Positions 52,563 to 61,372 of a DNA stretch of 64,000 nt are shown piece by piece. Source of the stretch: JAKFWI01 sp031399165 (GTDB taxonomy: Bacteria; Pseudomonadota; Alphaproteobacteria; Caulobacterales; Aquidulcibacteraceae); NCBI GenBank assembly GCA_031399165.1, contig JANNOO010000007.1, positions 124,001 to 188,000 on the forward strand, written 5' to 3'. The notes under the pieces were generated by a model. It worked only from the letters and a program-made list of their open reading frames with translations, was not told the origin of the DNA and searched no databases. The position numbers were made by a program, and so were the translations under genes. The first letter of the stretch is position 1. Each line of letters starts with the position of its first letter.

Positions 52563-53969
52563 ATGAGCCCGGACAAAACCGCCGCAACGCGCCTCAAGCC
52601 AAGTATGCGCACGCTCACGATTCCCGCCGGCCTATGGCGCGCCGCCGCCGCTGCGCTGGGCGCGTCGCTGGTGACGGCGCTACTGCTGCTTGCCTGCAAC
52701 GTGCTGAGCGCCGCCCTGCCGCGCGGGCCGATCGTCAGCGAGATCAAGCGCGGCTTCGCCGAGCGCCAGCTCTCGAACCATGGCTGGTTGATGTACAATT
52801 CAACCATCGGCCTGCACCAGTTCAACGATTGCCTGGTTCTGCTTGAGGCGGTCGATGATCGCGCGCCGGTGATCGAGCGCGCGCTGTCGCCGACGATCTC
52901 GGGCGCGTCTGTGGGGCAAGGCGGCGGTGGGTTCACCGTGCCGTGCCCGCCGCTGCGCGCGTTCGTGAACGGCGAGCGCCAGCCACTGAAGCCGAGCGAT
53001 CATTATCACCGCTATGTTCACGGCAATGTCGCGCTGACCGCGGCGCTGCTGCAGGGCGCTAGCATCAAGACCTTGCGCACCGCTTACGGCGCGCTGTCTC
53101 TGTTGCTGCCGCTGGCTGTAGCCTGCGCGGCCTTATGGCGCCTCGCGCGCGGGCGTGACGGGCGCACACTCAGCCTGAGCCTCGCGGCGCTCTACAGCGT
53201 GCTTTTGGCGACGGCGTTCGGCGGGCAATATTACGGACAGTCGCTGGCGCACTTTCCCGCCGACGTTCTGCTGTCACTGTATCTGCTGGCGGTTGTCTGT
53301 CTCGGCGACAGATTGGGAAGCCTTTCGCTTTCGTGCGCGATCGCGGCGATATTCGGCGTGCTGACGATGTATTTCGAGTTTCTCACGGGCGGCGCGCCGA
53401 TGGGCGCTTCGCTGGTGCTGGCGCTCGCCGCGGCGCAAAGCCTGGATCGCACGCGCGCGGGCGATTGGGCGCGCATCGCGGCGCCTTTGGCTGCGTTCGG
53501 CACGGGCTTTATCGCTATGTATGCGCTCAAACAAATCGCCACGAGCTACGTGTTTGGCGCGGACGTGATCGCCGCATCCGGCGCGCGCCTGGAGACCTGG
53601 TTTAGCGGCGCCAAGGTGGGCGAGACGTTCCGGCGGCTCGGTTTTTTCTCGCCAGTTATAGCTGGCGGTTCGATTCCCATCGCCACCTTGCTGATCACCA
53701 GTTCGGCCGCCGGGCTGGGCGCGGCTTTCGCCACGCTCGCTTTCCGCTGGCGCACCGCGCCGATCGGCGCCTGGGCGCTCGCCGCCGCCGCGCTGATCAT
53801 TCCGGCGTGGTATCTGATCCTGCGTCTGCACACCTACGCCCACGCCTTCATGATGATCCGCATCATGGTGAGCTTCTTCGCGGCAAGCTATTTTCTGCTG
53901 GCGGTGCTGTATCGGCGGCAGATTGGAACGGCGGTCTCGCGATGGGCGGAGCGGTGGCGGGGTATGTGA
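52563..53969 (+). CDS. polytopic membrane protein of unknown function
   Basis: 468 residues. One membrane helix (about 28-50) precedes a ~100-residue extracytoplasmic loop with a possible disulfide (Cys90, Cys128) and a segment HYHRYVHGNVAL; then about eight to nine more helices follow, ending with a basic tail. This plan (first loop large and extracellular, many helices after) resembles GT-C-type glycosyltransferases, but no catalytic motif is certain. No operon partner is obvious: the cupin gene 35 bases downstream is on the same strand. Confidence 0.75.
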   Translation: MSPDKTAATRLKPSMRTLTIPAGLWRAAAAALGASLVTALLLLACNVLSAALPRGPIVSEIKRGFAERQLSNHGWLMYNSTIGLHQFNDCLVLLEAVDDRAPVIERALSPTISGASVGQGGGGFTVPCPPLRAFVNGERQPLKPSDHYHRYVHGNVALTAALLQGASIKTLRTAYGALSLLLPLAVACAALWRLARGRDGRTLSLSLAALYSVLLATAFGGQYYGQSLAHFPADVLLSLYLLAVVCLGDRLGSLSLSCAIAAIFGVLTMYFEFLTGGAPMGASLVLALAAAQSLDRTRAGDWARIAAPLAAFGTGFIAMYALKQIATSYVFGADVIAASGARLETWFSGAKVGETFRRLGFFSPVIAGGSIPIATLLITSSAAGLGAAFATLAFRWRTAPIGAWALAAAALIIPAWYLILRLHTYAHAFMMIRIMVSFFAASYFLLAVLYRRQIGTAVSRWAERWRGM

Positions 53970-54004
53970 GTCCGAGATCGACGGGCGTTTACGGAGTTCT
54001 TGCG

Positions 54005-54448
54005 GTGAAAATTGATGTCGACAAGCTGCCTGTGCGTGCTGGATCGGGCTATCCGGAGCCGTTCCGGCAACGCTCGCTTACGCGGACGAAGAAGCGGCTG
54101 GGTGACGCAGCGGGCCTCAGCGATTTCGGTGTAAATCTTACGCGCCTGCCGCCGGGCGAGTGGTCGAGCGCGCGTCACTGGCACAAGCTGGAGGACGAAT
54201 TCGTGTACCTTCTAGAAGGCGAGCTCGTTCTTGTCGCCGACGAAGGCGAGACGGTGATGAAAGCCGGTGAGTGCGCAGGATTTCCGAAGAACACGCCGAA
54301 CGGCCATCATTTCATAAACCGCTCCGAGCGCGACGCAGTTTATTTGGAAGTGGGATCGCGTCATCAGGGTGAAGAAGCCCATTACCCGGACATCGATCTG
54401 CTGTATTCGGACGGAAAATTCACCCGCAAGGACGGTTCGTCCTATTAG
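54005..54448 (+). CDS. cupin-domain protein
   Basis: 147-residue single-cupin protein. The metal-binding motif HWHKLEDEFVYLLEGEL is complete, and the second motif area reads AGFPKNTPNGHHFINRS. Proteins of this type (C-terminal HYPDIDL...YSDGKFTRKDGS) occur widely in proteobacteria without known function. GTG at 54005 (GGAG ten bases upstream) is chosen, as the frame upstream lies inside the previous gene. Ends overlapping dapD (convergent) by four bases. Confidence 0.82.
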   Translation: MKIDVDKLPVRAGSGYPEPFRQRSLTRTKKRLGDAAGLSDFGVNLTRLPPGEWSSARHWHKLEDEFVYLLEGELVLVADEGETVMKAGECAGFPKNTPNGHHFINRSERDAVYLEVGSRHQGEEAHYPDIDLLYSDGKFTRKDGSSY

Positions 54449-55266
54449 TCGCGCAGCAATTCGTTGATCGCGGTCTTGGCGCGGGTTTGCGCATCGACGC
54501 GCTTGACGATAACGGCGCAGGATAGCGAGGGCCCGCCCTTCGGATCGGGCAGCGCGCCAGGCACGACGACGGCGTAGGCCGGCACTTCACCGCGAAAGGT
54601 TTCGCCGGTGGCGCGGTCGATGATCTTGGTTGAGGGCGAAATGAAAACGCCCATCGACAGCACCGCACCCTGACGCACGATCACGCCTTCGACCACTTCC
54701 GAACGGGCGCCGATGAAGCAATCGTCCTCGATGATTACGGGATTGGCCTGTAGCGGCTCCAGCACGCCCCCGATTCCAACGCCGCCTGAAAGGTGGACGT
54801 TCTTGCCGATCTGCGCGCACGAGCCCACGGTCGCCCAGGTATCGACCATGCTGCCTTCGCCGACAGAAGCGCCGATGTTTACGAAGCTCGGCATCAGCAC
54901 GACGTTTTTCGCGATATGTGCGCCGCGGCGAACAATGGAGCCGGGTACCGCGCGAAAGCCTGCCTCCCGGAAGCGCTTTTCGTCCCAGTTCGCAAATTTG
55001 CTCGGCACCTTGTCGAACCAGTTAGAACCGCCCGGACCAGGCATTACTGCATTGTCGTTTAGACGAAAGGAGAGCAGCACGGCCTTCTTCAGCCATTGGT
55101 GCACGACCCAACTGCCATCATCGTCGCGATCAGCGACACTTTCGGCTCCGCTGTCGAGCATTTCTATGGCGGCTTCTACGGCGTCGCGTATGGCGCCCTT
55201 GGTGGCGGTGGAGATGCTGGCCCGGTTTTCCCAGGCGTTTTCGATGGTGCTCAGAAGTTCGGTCAT
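54445..55266 (-). CDS. dapD: 2,3,4,5-tetrahydropyridine-2,6-dicarboxylate N-succinyltransferase
   Basis: Succinylates tetrahydrodipicolinate in lysine and meso-diaminopimelate synthesis. The 273-residue sequence has FRAVPGSIVRRGAHIAKNVVLMPSFVNIGA, GTMVDTWATVGSCAQIG-type (here GSMVDTWATVGSCAQIGKNVHLSGG) and EDDCFIGARSEVVEGVIV, the left-handed beta-helix hexapeptide repeats of DapD. Length is normal. It is followed (upstream on the map) by a nucleotidase gene on the same strand. Confidence 0.95.
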   Translation of the reverse strand: MTELLSTIENAWENRASISTATKGAIRDAVEAAIEMLDSGAESVADRDDDGSWVVHQWLKKAVLLSFRLNDNAVMPGPGGSNWFDKVPSKFANWDEKRFREAGFRAVPGSIVRRGAHIAKNVVLMPSFVNIGASVGEGSMVDTWATVGSCAQIGKNVHLSGGVGIGGVLEPLQANPVIIEDDCFIGARSEVVEGVIVRQGAVLSMGVFISPSTKIIDRATGETFRGEVPAYAVVVPGALPDPKGGPSLSCAVIVKRVDAQTRAKTAINELLRD

Positions 55267-55297
55267 GGGCGCTGGCTAAAGGCGCCTGAGCGCGCGG

Positions 55298-56002
55298 TCA
55301 ATCGCCCGCGATCGAGGCGAGGAACCCGGCCAGATCGTGTGTGTCGTGATGGACGTAGTCGTGACGCTGATCGGCGCCAGCGGGGCGGACCGCTTCGGGC
55401 TCGTGACTCCAATCCTTGGCTGAGCGCACGAGGATGGTCGTGAAGCCGAGCGTGTGGGCGGGCGCGAGGTTGCGCGCGATGTCCTCAAACAGGACGGCGT
55501 GGCCGCCGGCGAAACCGTGGCGGCGCATCAAGCGGTCGTAGGATTCAGGCTTGGGCTTGGGTGCGAACTCGGCGGCGGCGATGTCGAAAATATCCTCGAA
55601 CAGGTGATCGACGCCGAGCTTCGCGAGTACGCGCTCGCCATGCCGGCGGCTGCCATTGGTGAACACGAGGCGCTTGCCGGGGAGCGCCGAGAGGCCCTGT
55701 GCGAGCAACGGCGCCGGCGAAACCGGCGTCAGGTCGATGTCGTGGACATAGTCGAGAAACTCGTGTGGCGCCATCCCGTGGACCTGCATCAGCCCGCTCA
55801 GCGTCGTGCCGTGATCGACGAGATATTGTTTCTGCAGACCGCGCGCGGTGAGGGGATCTACCGAAAGATAACGGCTGACGAAGTCGGTCATCCGCACGTC
55901 GATCTGCGCGAAGAGGTCGCACTCGGCGGGATAAAGCGTGTTATCGAGATCGAAAACCCAGACGGATTTGTCGCGCCGCAGATCACGCAGGGAAGCGGTC
56001 AA
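55298..56002 (-). CDS. pyrimidine 5'-nucleotidase (HAD superfamily)
   Basis: 234-residue HAD hydrolase of the SDT1/PhoN-like group. Motif I is WVFDLDNTLYPAECDLF, motif II FTNGSRRHGERVL, motif III/IV area FAPKPKPESYDRLMRRH and AVLFEDIARNLAPAHTLG. These proteins are widely encoded near dapD in alphaproteobacteria and dephosphorylate pyrimidine nucleotides or damaged analogues. ATGA overlap with the DUF1036 gene upstream. Confidence 0.88.
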   Translation of the reverse strand: MTASLRDLRRDKSVWVFDLDNTLYPAECDLFAQIDVRMTDFVSRYLSVDPLTARGLQKQYLVDHGTTLSGLMQVHGMAPHEFLDYVHDIDLTPVSPAPLLAQGLSALPGKRLVFTNGSRRHGERVLAKLGVDHLFEDIFDIAAAEFAPKPKPESYDRLMRRHGFAGGHAVLFEDIARNLAPAHTLGFTTILVRSAKDWSHEPEAVRPAGADQRHDYVHHDTHDLAGFLASIAGD

Positions 56003-57195
56003 TCGCCGCTTCCTGCTTCGCCAATATCGGTTCCGCGCTCTGTATCTACCACGACGGCGGCGGCGGAGGCAGGCGCGCGCCCGGCGCGCCCGCCGGTTGG
56101 CGCCTTTATCTCGGCATCGGCCATCTTTGGCAGGTCGAGCTGTTTTGGCTTCACGCCCGGCGGCAGGAAATCGCGCTCGAAGAACTCTACGATAATGCCT
56201 TCGCGGCCCTGCGGCGTGATCGGCGTGAACAGGCCGATGTCGTAAGCGCGCTCACCGCATTTTTCCCGGCCGAGGATAGCGAATTTCGCAGGCGACGTGC
56301 AGAAACTTTCGCCGCCATTGGCCAACTCACGCGTGCCCTGCGGGCTCTCCAGCAGCGCTTGTACGAAATAGAAGTTCTGGATCAGCGGGTCGTCAATCGT
56401 GCGGGCGCAACCGCCTGGGCCAAGCGCCCACCAGCCGCGTGATTCCCAGCCTTCGCCGCGCCGTCGCGCCACCGCTGACCAGACACGGCCGGCGGTCCGG
56501 TTGCACAGCGTAAGGCCGATCGCTTCGGCGCGCCTGCGGGCATTGGATTCCAGCGCATCGATCAATTGCTCTTCCGTCGAGGCCTGAGCGTCGCGCTCGG
56601 TGCGGAAGCGGGAGATGGCCGCCGCCATACGGCGCGGATCGTAATTGCCGGAGGGCGTGGCGGCTTCATAGCCAGCGTCCGAGAGCAGGCGCTGAAGGCC
56701 GGCCGTGCGGGCGGTGGCCAGCGAATACGGATTGGCTTCCGAAAATATCGTGCGCCAGGAATCGCGCTTGTTGATCCGGATGTCGCGGAACGAACGTTCT
56801 TCGAGGCCCATGGCCTGACAGTTCGGCGGATTTTCGATCGCGAAAGAGCTTTGCGGATCGACGCAAAGGCGCGAGGCGCCGCTCCATTGGCGCCGGCCGC
56901 CGCGATGTGCGCTTGAGGTGCGCGCGTGCGAATAGTGAACGCCGCGCGTCAGCGGTGCGTTGGCGGCGAGCTTGCACTCGCCGGGCCGGAGGCGCAGCCA
57001 GCCAGACACCAGCACGGCCTTGCCGTCGGGCCGGCCGGTGGAAACTTCGACAATGTAGGAAGTCTGGTTGCACAACGACCAACCGCCCGGCGCAGCCTGG
57101 GCGCGGGCGTTGTTCAGATATGCCGCGCCAGCGCCGAGCAGCACGGCGGCCAGCAGCGCCAAAAGCGCTTTAGGAAACCAACGTGCCTGCACCAT
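55999..57195 (-). CDS. DUF1036 protein with two domains
   Basis: 398-residue membrane-anchored or secreted protein. The N-terminal hydrophobic segment (about 8-26) is a signal anchor or signal peptide. Two DUF1036-like units are visible: GWSLCNQTSYIVEVSTGRPDG (about 38-110) and GLTLCNRTAGRVWSAVARRRGEGWESRGWWALGPGGC (about 225-300), each with the pattern LCN-T ... W ... GxC. The middle part is helical. Start ATG at 57195 lies inside argB, overlapping it by 26 bases. Function unknown. Confidence 0.82.
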   Translation of the reverse strand: MVQARWFPKALLALLAAVLLGAGAAYLNNARAQAAPGGWSLCNQTSYIVEVSTGRPDGKAVLVSGWLRLRPGECKLAANAPLTRGVHYSHARTSSAHRGGRRQWSGASRLCVDPQSSFAIENPPNCQAMGLEERSFRDIRINKRDSWRTIFSEANPYSLATARTAGLQRLLSDAGYEAATPSGNYDPRRMAAAISRFRTERDAQASTEEQLIDALESNARRRAEAIGLTLCNRTAGRVWSAVARRRGEGWESRGWWALGPGGCARTIDDPLIQNFYFVQALLESPQGTRELANGGESFCTSPAKFAILGREKCGERAYDIGLFTPITPQGREGIIVEFFERDFLPPGVKPKQLDLPKMADAEIKAPTGGRAGRAPASAAAVVVDTERGTDIGEAGSGD

Positions 57196-58111
57196 GTTCA
57201 GTAAAAAGCTCCACCAGCAAAGCGTGCGGCTTGCGGCCATCGACTATTACAGCGGCTTCTACGCCCGCGTTTAGGGCGCCGATGCACGTCTCCAGCTTGG
57301 GGATCATGCCGCCGGTCGCGGTTCCATTCTGGATGAGCGCCTGCGCATCCGCCTTGGTCATCTGACGGATTAGATTTTTATTCTTATCGAGCACGCCGTC
57401 CACATCGGTCAGCAGCAAGAAGCGCTTGGCCTTGAGCGCGCCGGCGATCGCGCCGGCGGCAGTGTCGGCGTTTATGTTGTATGTCTTGCCATCAGCGGCC
57501 ACGCCGATGGGCGCCACGACCGGGATGTAATCTTCCTGCGCTGTAATCAGCGCTGTAAGCAAAGTGGGATCGACCGATTCGGGCTCGCCGACGAAGCCGA
57601 GATCAACCACTTTTTCAATCGCGCTATCTGGATCCTTCTTGGTCCGCACGGCCTTGGAGACAGTAATAAGCCGTGCGTCCTTCCCCGAAAGACCTACGCC
57701 GCGCACATCGGCCTCGGAGCCGGCGGCGGTGATCAGATGCGCGAGCTGTTTGTTGACAGCGCCGGACAGCACCATCTCGGCGATTTCCATCGTCTGCCCG
57801 TCGGTGACGCGCAGGCCGTCGATAAACTGCGATTTGACGCCTGCGCGCTCTAGCATGGCGCTGATCTGCGGTCCGCCGCCATGAATGACGACCGGGTGAA
57901 TGCCGACGAGTTTCAGCAGCACCACGTCAGCGGCGAAGCGCCGGGCGGTCTCCTCATCGCCCATGGCGTGGCCGCCATATTTGATGACCACGATCTCACG
58001 GTCGTAAATCTGGATGTAGGGCAGCGCCTCGGCCAGCGTTTTGGCTGTGGCGAAGCCCTCTCCAAGCTGGGAGAGATCGAGGCCGACGGGGGAGGCTGAG
58101 TCTGGTTTCAA
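57170..58111 (-). CDS. argB: acetylglutamate kinase
   Basis: Phosphorylates N-acetylglutamate in arginine synthesis. The 313-residue kinase has VVIKYGGHAMGDEETARRFAADVVLLKLVGIHPVVIHGGGPQI (in parts), NINADTAAGAIAGALKAKRFLLLTDVDGVLD, and GGMIPKLETCIGALNAGVEAAVIVDGR. It overlaps the DUF1036 gene by 26 bases and follows engB after 29 bases, the usual alphaproteobacterial order. Confidence 0.96.
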   Translation of the reverse strand: MKPDSASPVGLDLSQLGEGFATAKTLAEALPYIQIYDREIVVIKYGGHAMGDEETARRFAADVVLLKLVGIHPVVIHGGGPQISAMLERAGVKSQFIDGLRVTDGQTMEIAEMVLSGAVNKQLAHLITAAGSEADVRGVGLSGKDARLITVSKAVRTKKDPDSAIEKVVDLGFVGEPESVDPTLLTALITAQEDYIPVVAPIGVAADGKTYNINADTAAGAIAGALKAKRFLLLTDVDGVLDKNKNLIRQMTKADAQALIQNGTATGGMIPKLETCIGALNAGVEAAVIVDGRKPHALLVELFTEHGAGTLVS

Positions 58112-58140
58112 GGCCGGCGAGGATTAGGGCCTCTTGCCGC

Positions 58141-58761
58141 TCACGCCAAGGCCGTGATTTCGGCGCGAAGCGTATCGAGCCCCACCCCGCTGTGAGCGGA
58201 AACCACAAGCACCTCCGGATGGGCCGCAGGGCGCTTGGATATTTCAGTGCGCGCTGCGGCGAGGGCGGCTTCCAGTTCCTTCCCTGAGGGTTTGTCAGCC
58301 TTGGTGAGCACGATTTGGTAGGACAGCGCCGCGCCATCAAGCGAATCCATGATTTCAAGATCATTTGGCTTCGGGCCGTGGCGAGAGTCGATTAGCAGGA
58401 ACGCGCGCTTGAGGCCGGGGCGGCCGCGCAGATAATCGCGCATCAGGCCGGTCCAGCGGGCGATCTCGGTTTTCGGCGCCTTGGCAAAGCCATAGCCCGG
58501 CAAATCGACAAAGCGCATAGCCGCGCCCATGACAAAGAAGTTGAGTTCACGTGTGCGCCCCGGCTCGCTCGAGGCGCGGACAAGGTTCTTGCGTTCGAAC
58601 AGCGCGTTCATCAGGCTCGATTTGCCGACATTGGAGCGCCCCGCGAACGCCACTTCCGGAAGGTCTGCATCGGGCAGATGCTCAAGACTGGTAGCGCCGC
58701 GTTCGAAAGAAACCGGCTGGCGGAAGAACCTTTGGGCCTCGTCTAGATCGAAGCCCACCAC
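58141..58761 (-). CDS. engB: ribosome biogenesis GTPase YsxC/EngB
   Basis: GTPase involved in 50S assembly and cell division. The 206-residue chain has G1 GRSNVGKSSLMNALFERKN, G3 LPGYGFAKA, G4 LTKADK and VVSAHSGVGLDTL. Normal length. It lies one base from the yidC stop, consistent with the rpmH-rnpA-yidC-engB-argB operon. Confidence 0.95.
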   Translation of the reverse strand: MVGFDLDEAQRFFRQPVSFERGATSLEHLPDADLPEVAFAGRSNVGKSSLMNALFERKNLVRASSEPGRTRELNFFVMGAAMRFVDLPGYGFAKAPKTEIARWTGLMRDYLRGRPGLKRAFLLIDSRHGPKPNDLEIMDSLDGAALSYQIVLTKADKPSGKELEAALAAARTEISKRPAAHPEVLVVSAHSGVGLDTLRAEITALA

Positions 58762-58762
58762 T

Positions 58763-60613
58763 TCACGCCGCGCCGGTTTTTTCGGGTTTGTCGCCGCGTA
58801 TCTTGGCGAGGAATTTGTCGAACTCGGTCTCCACCCCGTGTTTGCGCATCATGTAATATTGCTGCGCGACGGAAAGCACGTTCGACCAGGTCCAGTAGAT
58901 CACCAGACCCACCGCGTAGGGCGCGAACAGAAACACGACCACAACCGGCATGTATTGGAAGATCATCGCCTGTATCTTGTCGGTCGGTTGCGGCGACATC
59001 GCCTGGGTAGCGTACATCGTGAGGCCGTAGAGAATTGGCCACACACCGATGCCGAGCACGATGTTAAGCAGCGGTACGGTTAGCGGATTGAAGTCCAGCA
59101 AACCGAACAAATTGCCGATCATCGCCGGATCGCGCGCCGAAAGATCCTTGATCCAGCCGAAGAACGGCGCGTGGCGCATTTCGATGGTGACGGTTAGCAC
59201 TTTCAGCAGCGCGTAGAGTATCGGCAGCTGGATCAGGATCGGCAGGCAGCCGGCCAGCGGGTTTACCTTTTCGCGTTGGTAAAGCTGCATCATTTCCTGC
59301 TGCTGGCGCTGCTTGTCGGCCGCGAAGCGCTCCTGGATTTCCTTCATCTTTGGCTGCAGCTTGCGCATCTTCGACATCGCCGCAAACGATTGGTTCAGCA
59401 GCGGGAACAGCAGGATTTTCACCAGCACAGTCATCGCCAGAATCGCGATACCGAAATTGCCGAAGAACTTGCCGAGGTAATCGAGCACTTCGAAGTACGG
59501 CCGCGTCAGAAACCAGAAATTCCCCCAATCGACCGCCTTGTCGAAATCAGGAACGTTCAGCGATTTCTGATAGCCGCGCAGCAGATCCACGCGCTTGGCG
59601 CCGGCGAAAAAATGCTGCGTGTACGAAACGCTGGCGCCGGGCGCGAGCGGGCGGGATGCGCCAACATAATCGGCGCGAAAATCAGTGTAACCGGCCGCCG
59701 GACTGGCGTCATAGGTCGCCTTGATGACTTCGTTATGCGCCGGCACGAGCGCGGCGAGCCAGTAATGGTCGCTGACGCCAAGCCAGCCGCCGGGTCCCTC
59801 TATCGTCAGAAGCGGCGAATCCGCCTGACGCTTGCCTTCGCGTTTCTCTCTGGCGTGTTTTTCAGCGGCGTCGTAGGTGCGCTCTTGTAGCAGCCGCTCG
59901 GCGCCGAGCACACCGTTGAGCCCCTGATGCAGGATGCCGTTCGGTACAAAGTCGATTGGTTTGTCGCGGCGGCGCACCACAGAGAACGGACGAACATTGA
60001 GCGCCGCGGCGCCCGTGTTGCGTACTTCGTCAGCGATCGTAAACATGTAGCTGTCGTCGATGCTTATGGTGCGCGTGAACACGAGGCCATCTGGAGAGGC
60101 GTAAGTCAGCGCAACAGGCGTGGCCGGCGTCAGCCGGGCGCCTTCTGGCGCCGACCAGATTGTCCGTGCGCCGACAATATCGTCACCGTTCGCCACGTTT
60201 TCCCAGCCGAAATAGGAATCGTAAGCGCCCTTGGTGTTTTGTGGCGTGAGAAGAACGACTTCCGGGCTGTCCTTCTGGACGCTCTGCCGATAATTTTTAA
60301 GCGAAAGATCGTCAAAGCGCGCGCCTAGCAGGCTGATTGAGCCATCGACAACGGCATTATCAAGGACCACGCGCGCCGTTTGCGCCAGCGCAGCGGCCCG
60401 TTCGATCGGCGGCGTCGCTGCGGCGGGCTGCGGACTTTCGCCGGCGATCTGGGCCTGGGCGCGTTCCGCAACGGCCTGACGCTGGCGCTGAGGGCCGCTC
60501 ACGAATGCGTCGAAGCCGAAAATCAAGGCCATCGCAATGACCATCGTGATGATCAGATTGCGGGTGTCCTCCGGCGCGCCGGGCTGTCCTCCGGGCCCTA
60601 AGAGTCCTGCCAT
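58763..60613 (-). CDS. yidC: membrane protein insertase YidC
   Basis: Inserts and folds inner-membrane proteins with or without SecYEG. About 616 residues: a first helix (NLIITMVIAMALIFGFDAFV), a large periplasmic beta domain (to about residue 350, PEVVLLTPQNTKGAYDSYFGWEN), then the 60KD_IMP core with QSFAAMSKMRKLQPKMKEIQERFAADKQRQQQEMMQLYQ (in parts) and five helices to the basic C-terminus. ATG at 60613 is chosen one base after the rnpA stop; homologues start just before the first helix. Confidence 0.95.
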   Translation of the reverse strand: MAGLLGPGGQPGAPEDTRNLIITMVIAMALIFGFDAFVSGPQRQRQAVAERAQAQIAGESPQPAAATPPIERAAALAQTARVVLDNAVVDGSISLLGARFDDLSLKNYRQSVQKDSPEVVLLTPQNTKGAYDSYFGWENVANGDDIVGARTIWSAPEGARLTPATPVALTYASPDGLVFTRTISIDDSYMFTIADEVRNTGAAALNVRPFSVVRRRDKPIDFVPNGILHQGLNGVLGAERLLQERTYDAAEKHAREKREGKRQADSPLLTIEGPGGWLGVSDHYWLAALVPAHNEVIKATYDASPAAGYTDFRADYVGASRPLAPGASVSYTQHFFAGAKRVDLLRGYQKSLNVPDFDKAVDWGNFWFLTRPYFEVLDYLGKFFGNFGIAILAMTVLVKILLFPLLNQSFAAMSKMRKLQPKMKEIQERFAADKQRQQQEMMQLYQREKVNPLAGCLPILIQLPILYALLKVLTVTIEMRHAPFFGWIKDLSARDPAMIGNLFGLLDFNPLTVPLLNIVLGIGVWPILYGLTMYATQAMSPQPTDKIQAMIFQYMPVVVVFLFAPYAVGLVIYWTWSNVLSVAQQYYMMRKHGVETEFDKFLAKIRGDKPEKTGAA

Positions 60614-60614
60614 T

Positions 60615-61016
60615 TCAATTGGTTCCGTCTTGATCCGGTTTGGCCGCCCCGCTGGCGGTTGCTGGGCCCCCGGCAGCGCCATTCAAAGCGGTTCGGAGCC
60701 TTATCAGCGCCTTTCTGACATCGTCAAGCAAGCTATCCCATGGCGCGCCGGCCGTACCGTCGCGGGCGATGAAAACATAGTCAGAAGCAGGCAGAGCCAG
60801 GCTGGGGGTGAGTTGGGCGGCGGCGGCGCGGAGCCTGCGCTTGGCCCGGTTCCGAATTACCGCATTGCCGATCTTCTTGGTGGCAGTGAATCCCACGCGC
60901 ACGGGACCACCATCGCCGCGCTGGCGCGCCTCGACGACAACGAAAGGCCGCCCCGCGCGCATGCCCTTTCGGACAGCGATGAATTCAGAGCGATTTTTAA
61001 GGCGGGTTGGCTTCAG
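60615..61016 (-). CDS. rnpA: ribonuclease P protein component with no standard start codon
   Basis: Protein subunit of RNase P. The core is clear: LKPTRLKNRSEFIAVRKGM, RPFVVVEARQ, VRVGFTATKKIGNAVIRNRAKRRLRAA (the RNR signature), then SDYVFIARDGT. Family proteins begin just before RLKNRSEF, but in this frame there is no ATG, GTG or TTG there; the only near-start is CTG at 61016, which overlaps the rpmH stop (CTGA) and would give 133 residues. The next upstream start, ATG at 61172, would nest rpmH inside rnpA, has no ribosome site and adds ~52 unusual residues. CTG initiation is preferred here but not proven. Confidence 0.85.
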   Translation of the reverse strand: MKPTRLKNRSEFIAVRKGMRAGRPFVVVEARQRGDGGPVRVGFTATKKIGNAVIRNRAKRRLRAAAAQLTPSLALPASDYVFIARDGTAGAPWDSLLDDVRKALIRLRTALNGAAGGPATASGAAKPDQDGTN

Positions 61017-61153
61017 GCCGAAAGGCGTTTGCGGCCGCGGGCCCGGCGGCGGGACAGAACCTTGCGGCCCCCCTTGGTCGACATGCGCGCGCGGAAACCG
61101 TGCCGGCGCTTTCGCACAAGCTTGCTCGGCTGGTAGGTGCGCTTGGTCGCCAC
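61013..61153 (-). CDS. rpmH: 50S ribosomal protein L34
   Basis: 46-residue basic ribosomal protein. Sequence: MATKRTYQPSKLVRKRRHGF then RARMSTKGGRKVLSRRRARGRKRLSA; this is unmistakably L34, with the diagnostic KRTYQPS and HGFRARM. The start is GTG at 61153 with GAGGA eight bases ahead. Its short length explains why it is easily missed. Starts the rpmH-rnpA-yidC operon. Confidence 0.95.
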   Translation of the reverse strand: MATKRTYQPSKLVRKRRHGFRARMSTKGGRKVLSRRRARGRKRLSA

Positions 61154-61191
61154 GAGAATCCTCGACGGTCATAAGATTAAACGAGCGGGGG

Positions 61192-61220
61192 CGGATACAG
61201 GAGCGGGCCCTGCGCGTCAA
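61192..61220 (-). promoter_or_regulatory. promoter of the rpmH-rnpA-yidC operon
   Basis: On the minus strand TTGACG (61220-61215) and TATCCG (61197-61192) are separated by 17 bases, a good sigma-70-type promoter. A start near 61185 would give a short leader before the rpmH GTG at 61153. Confidence 0.5.
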
Positions 61221-61372
61221 GGCGGGGCCAAAGCCGGAAGTTAGGCGGGTCTTGCCTCATTTGCCTAATCCCAGCCCCCCTGGGCGCTGGAAGCGTCGTT
61301 TTGCGTCTCGGAAATATCGCGTAATGTGGTGGTATTATTACGGCGCAAGACTGTCAGCGGAAAGCTATAGAT

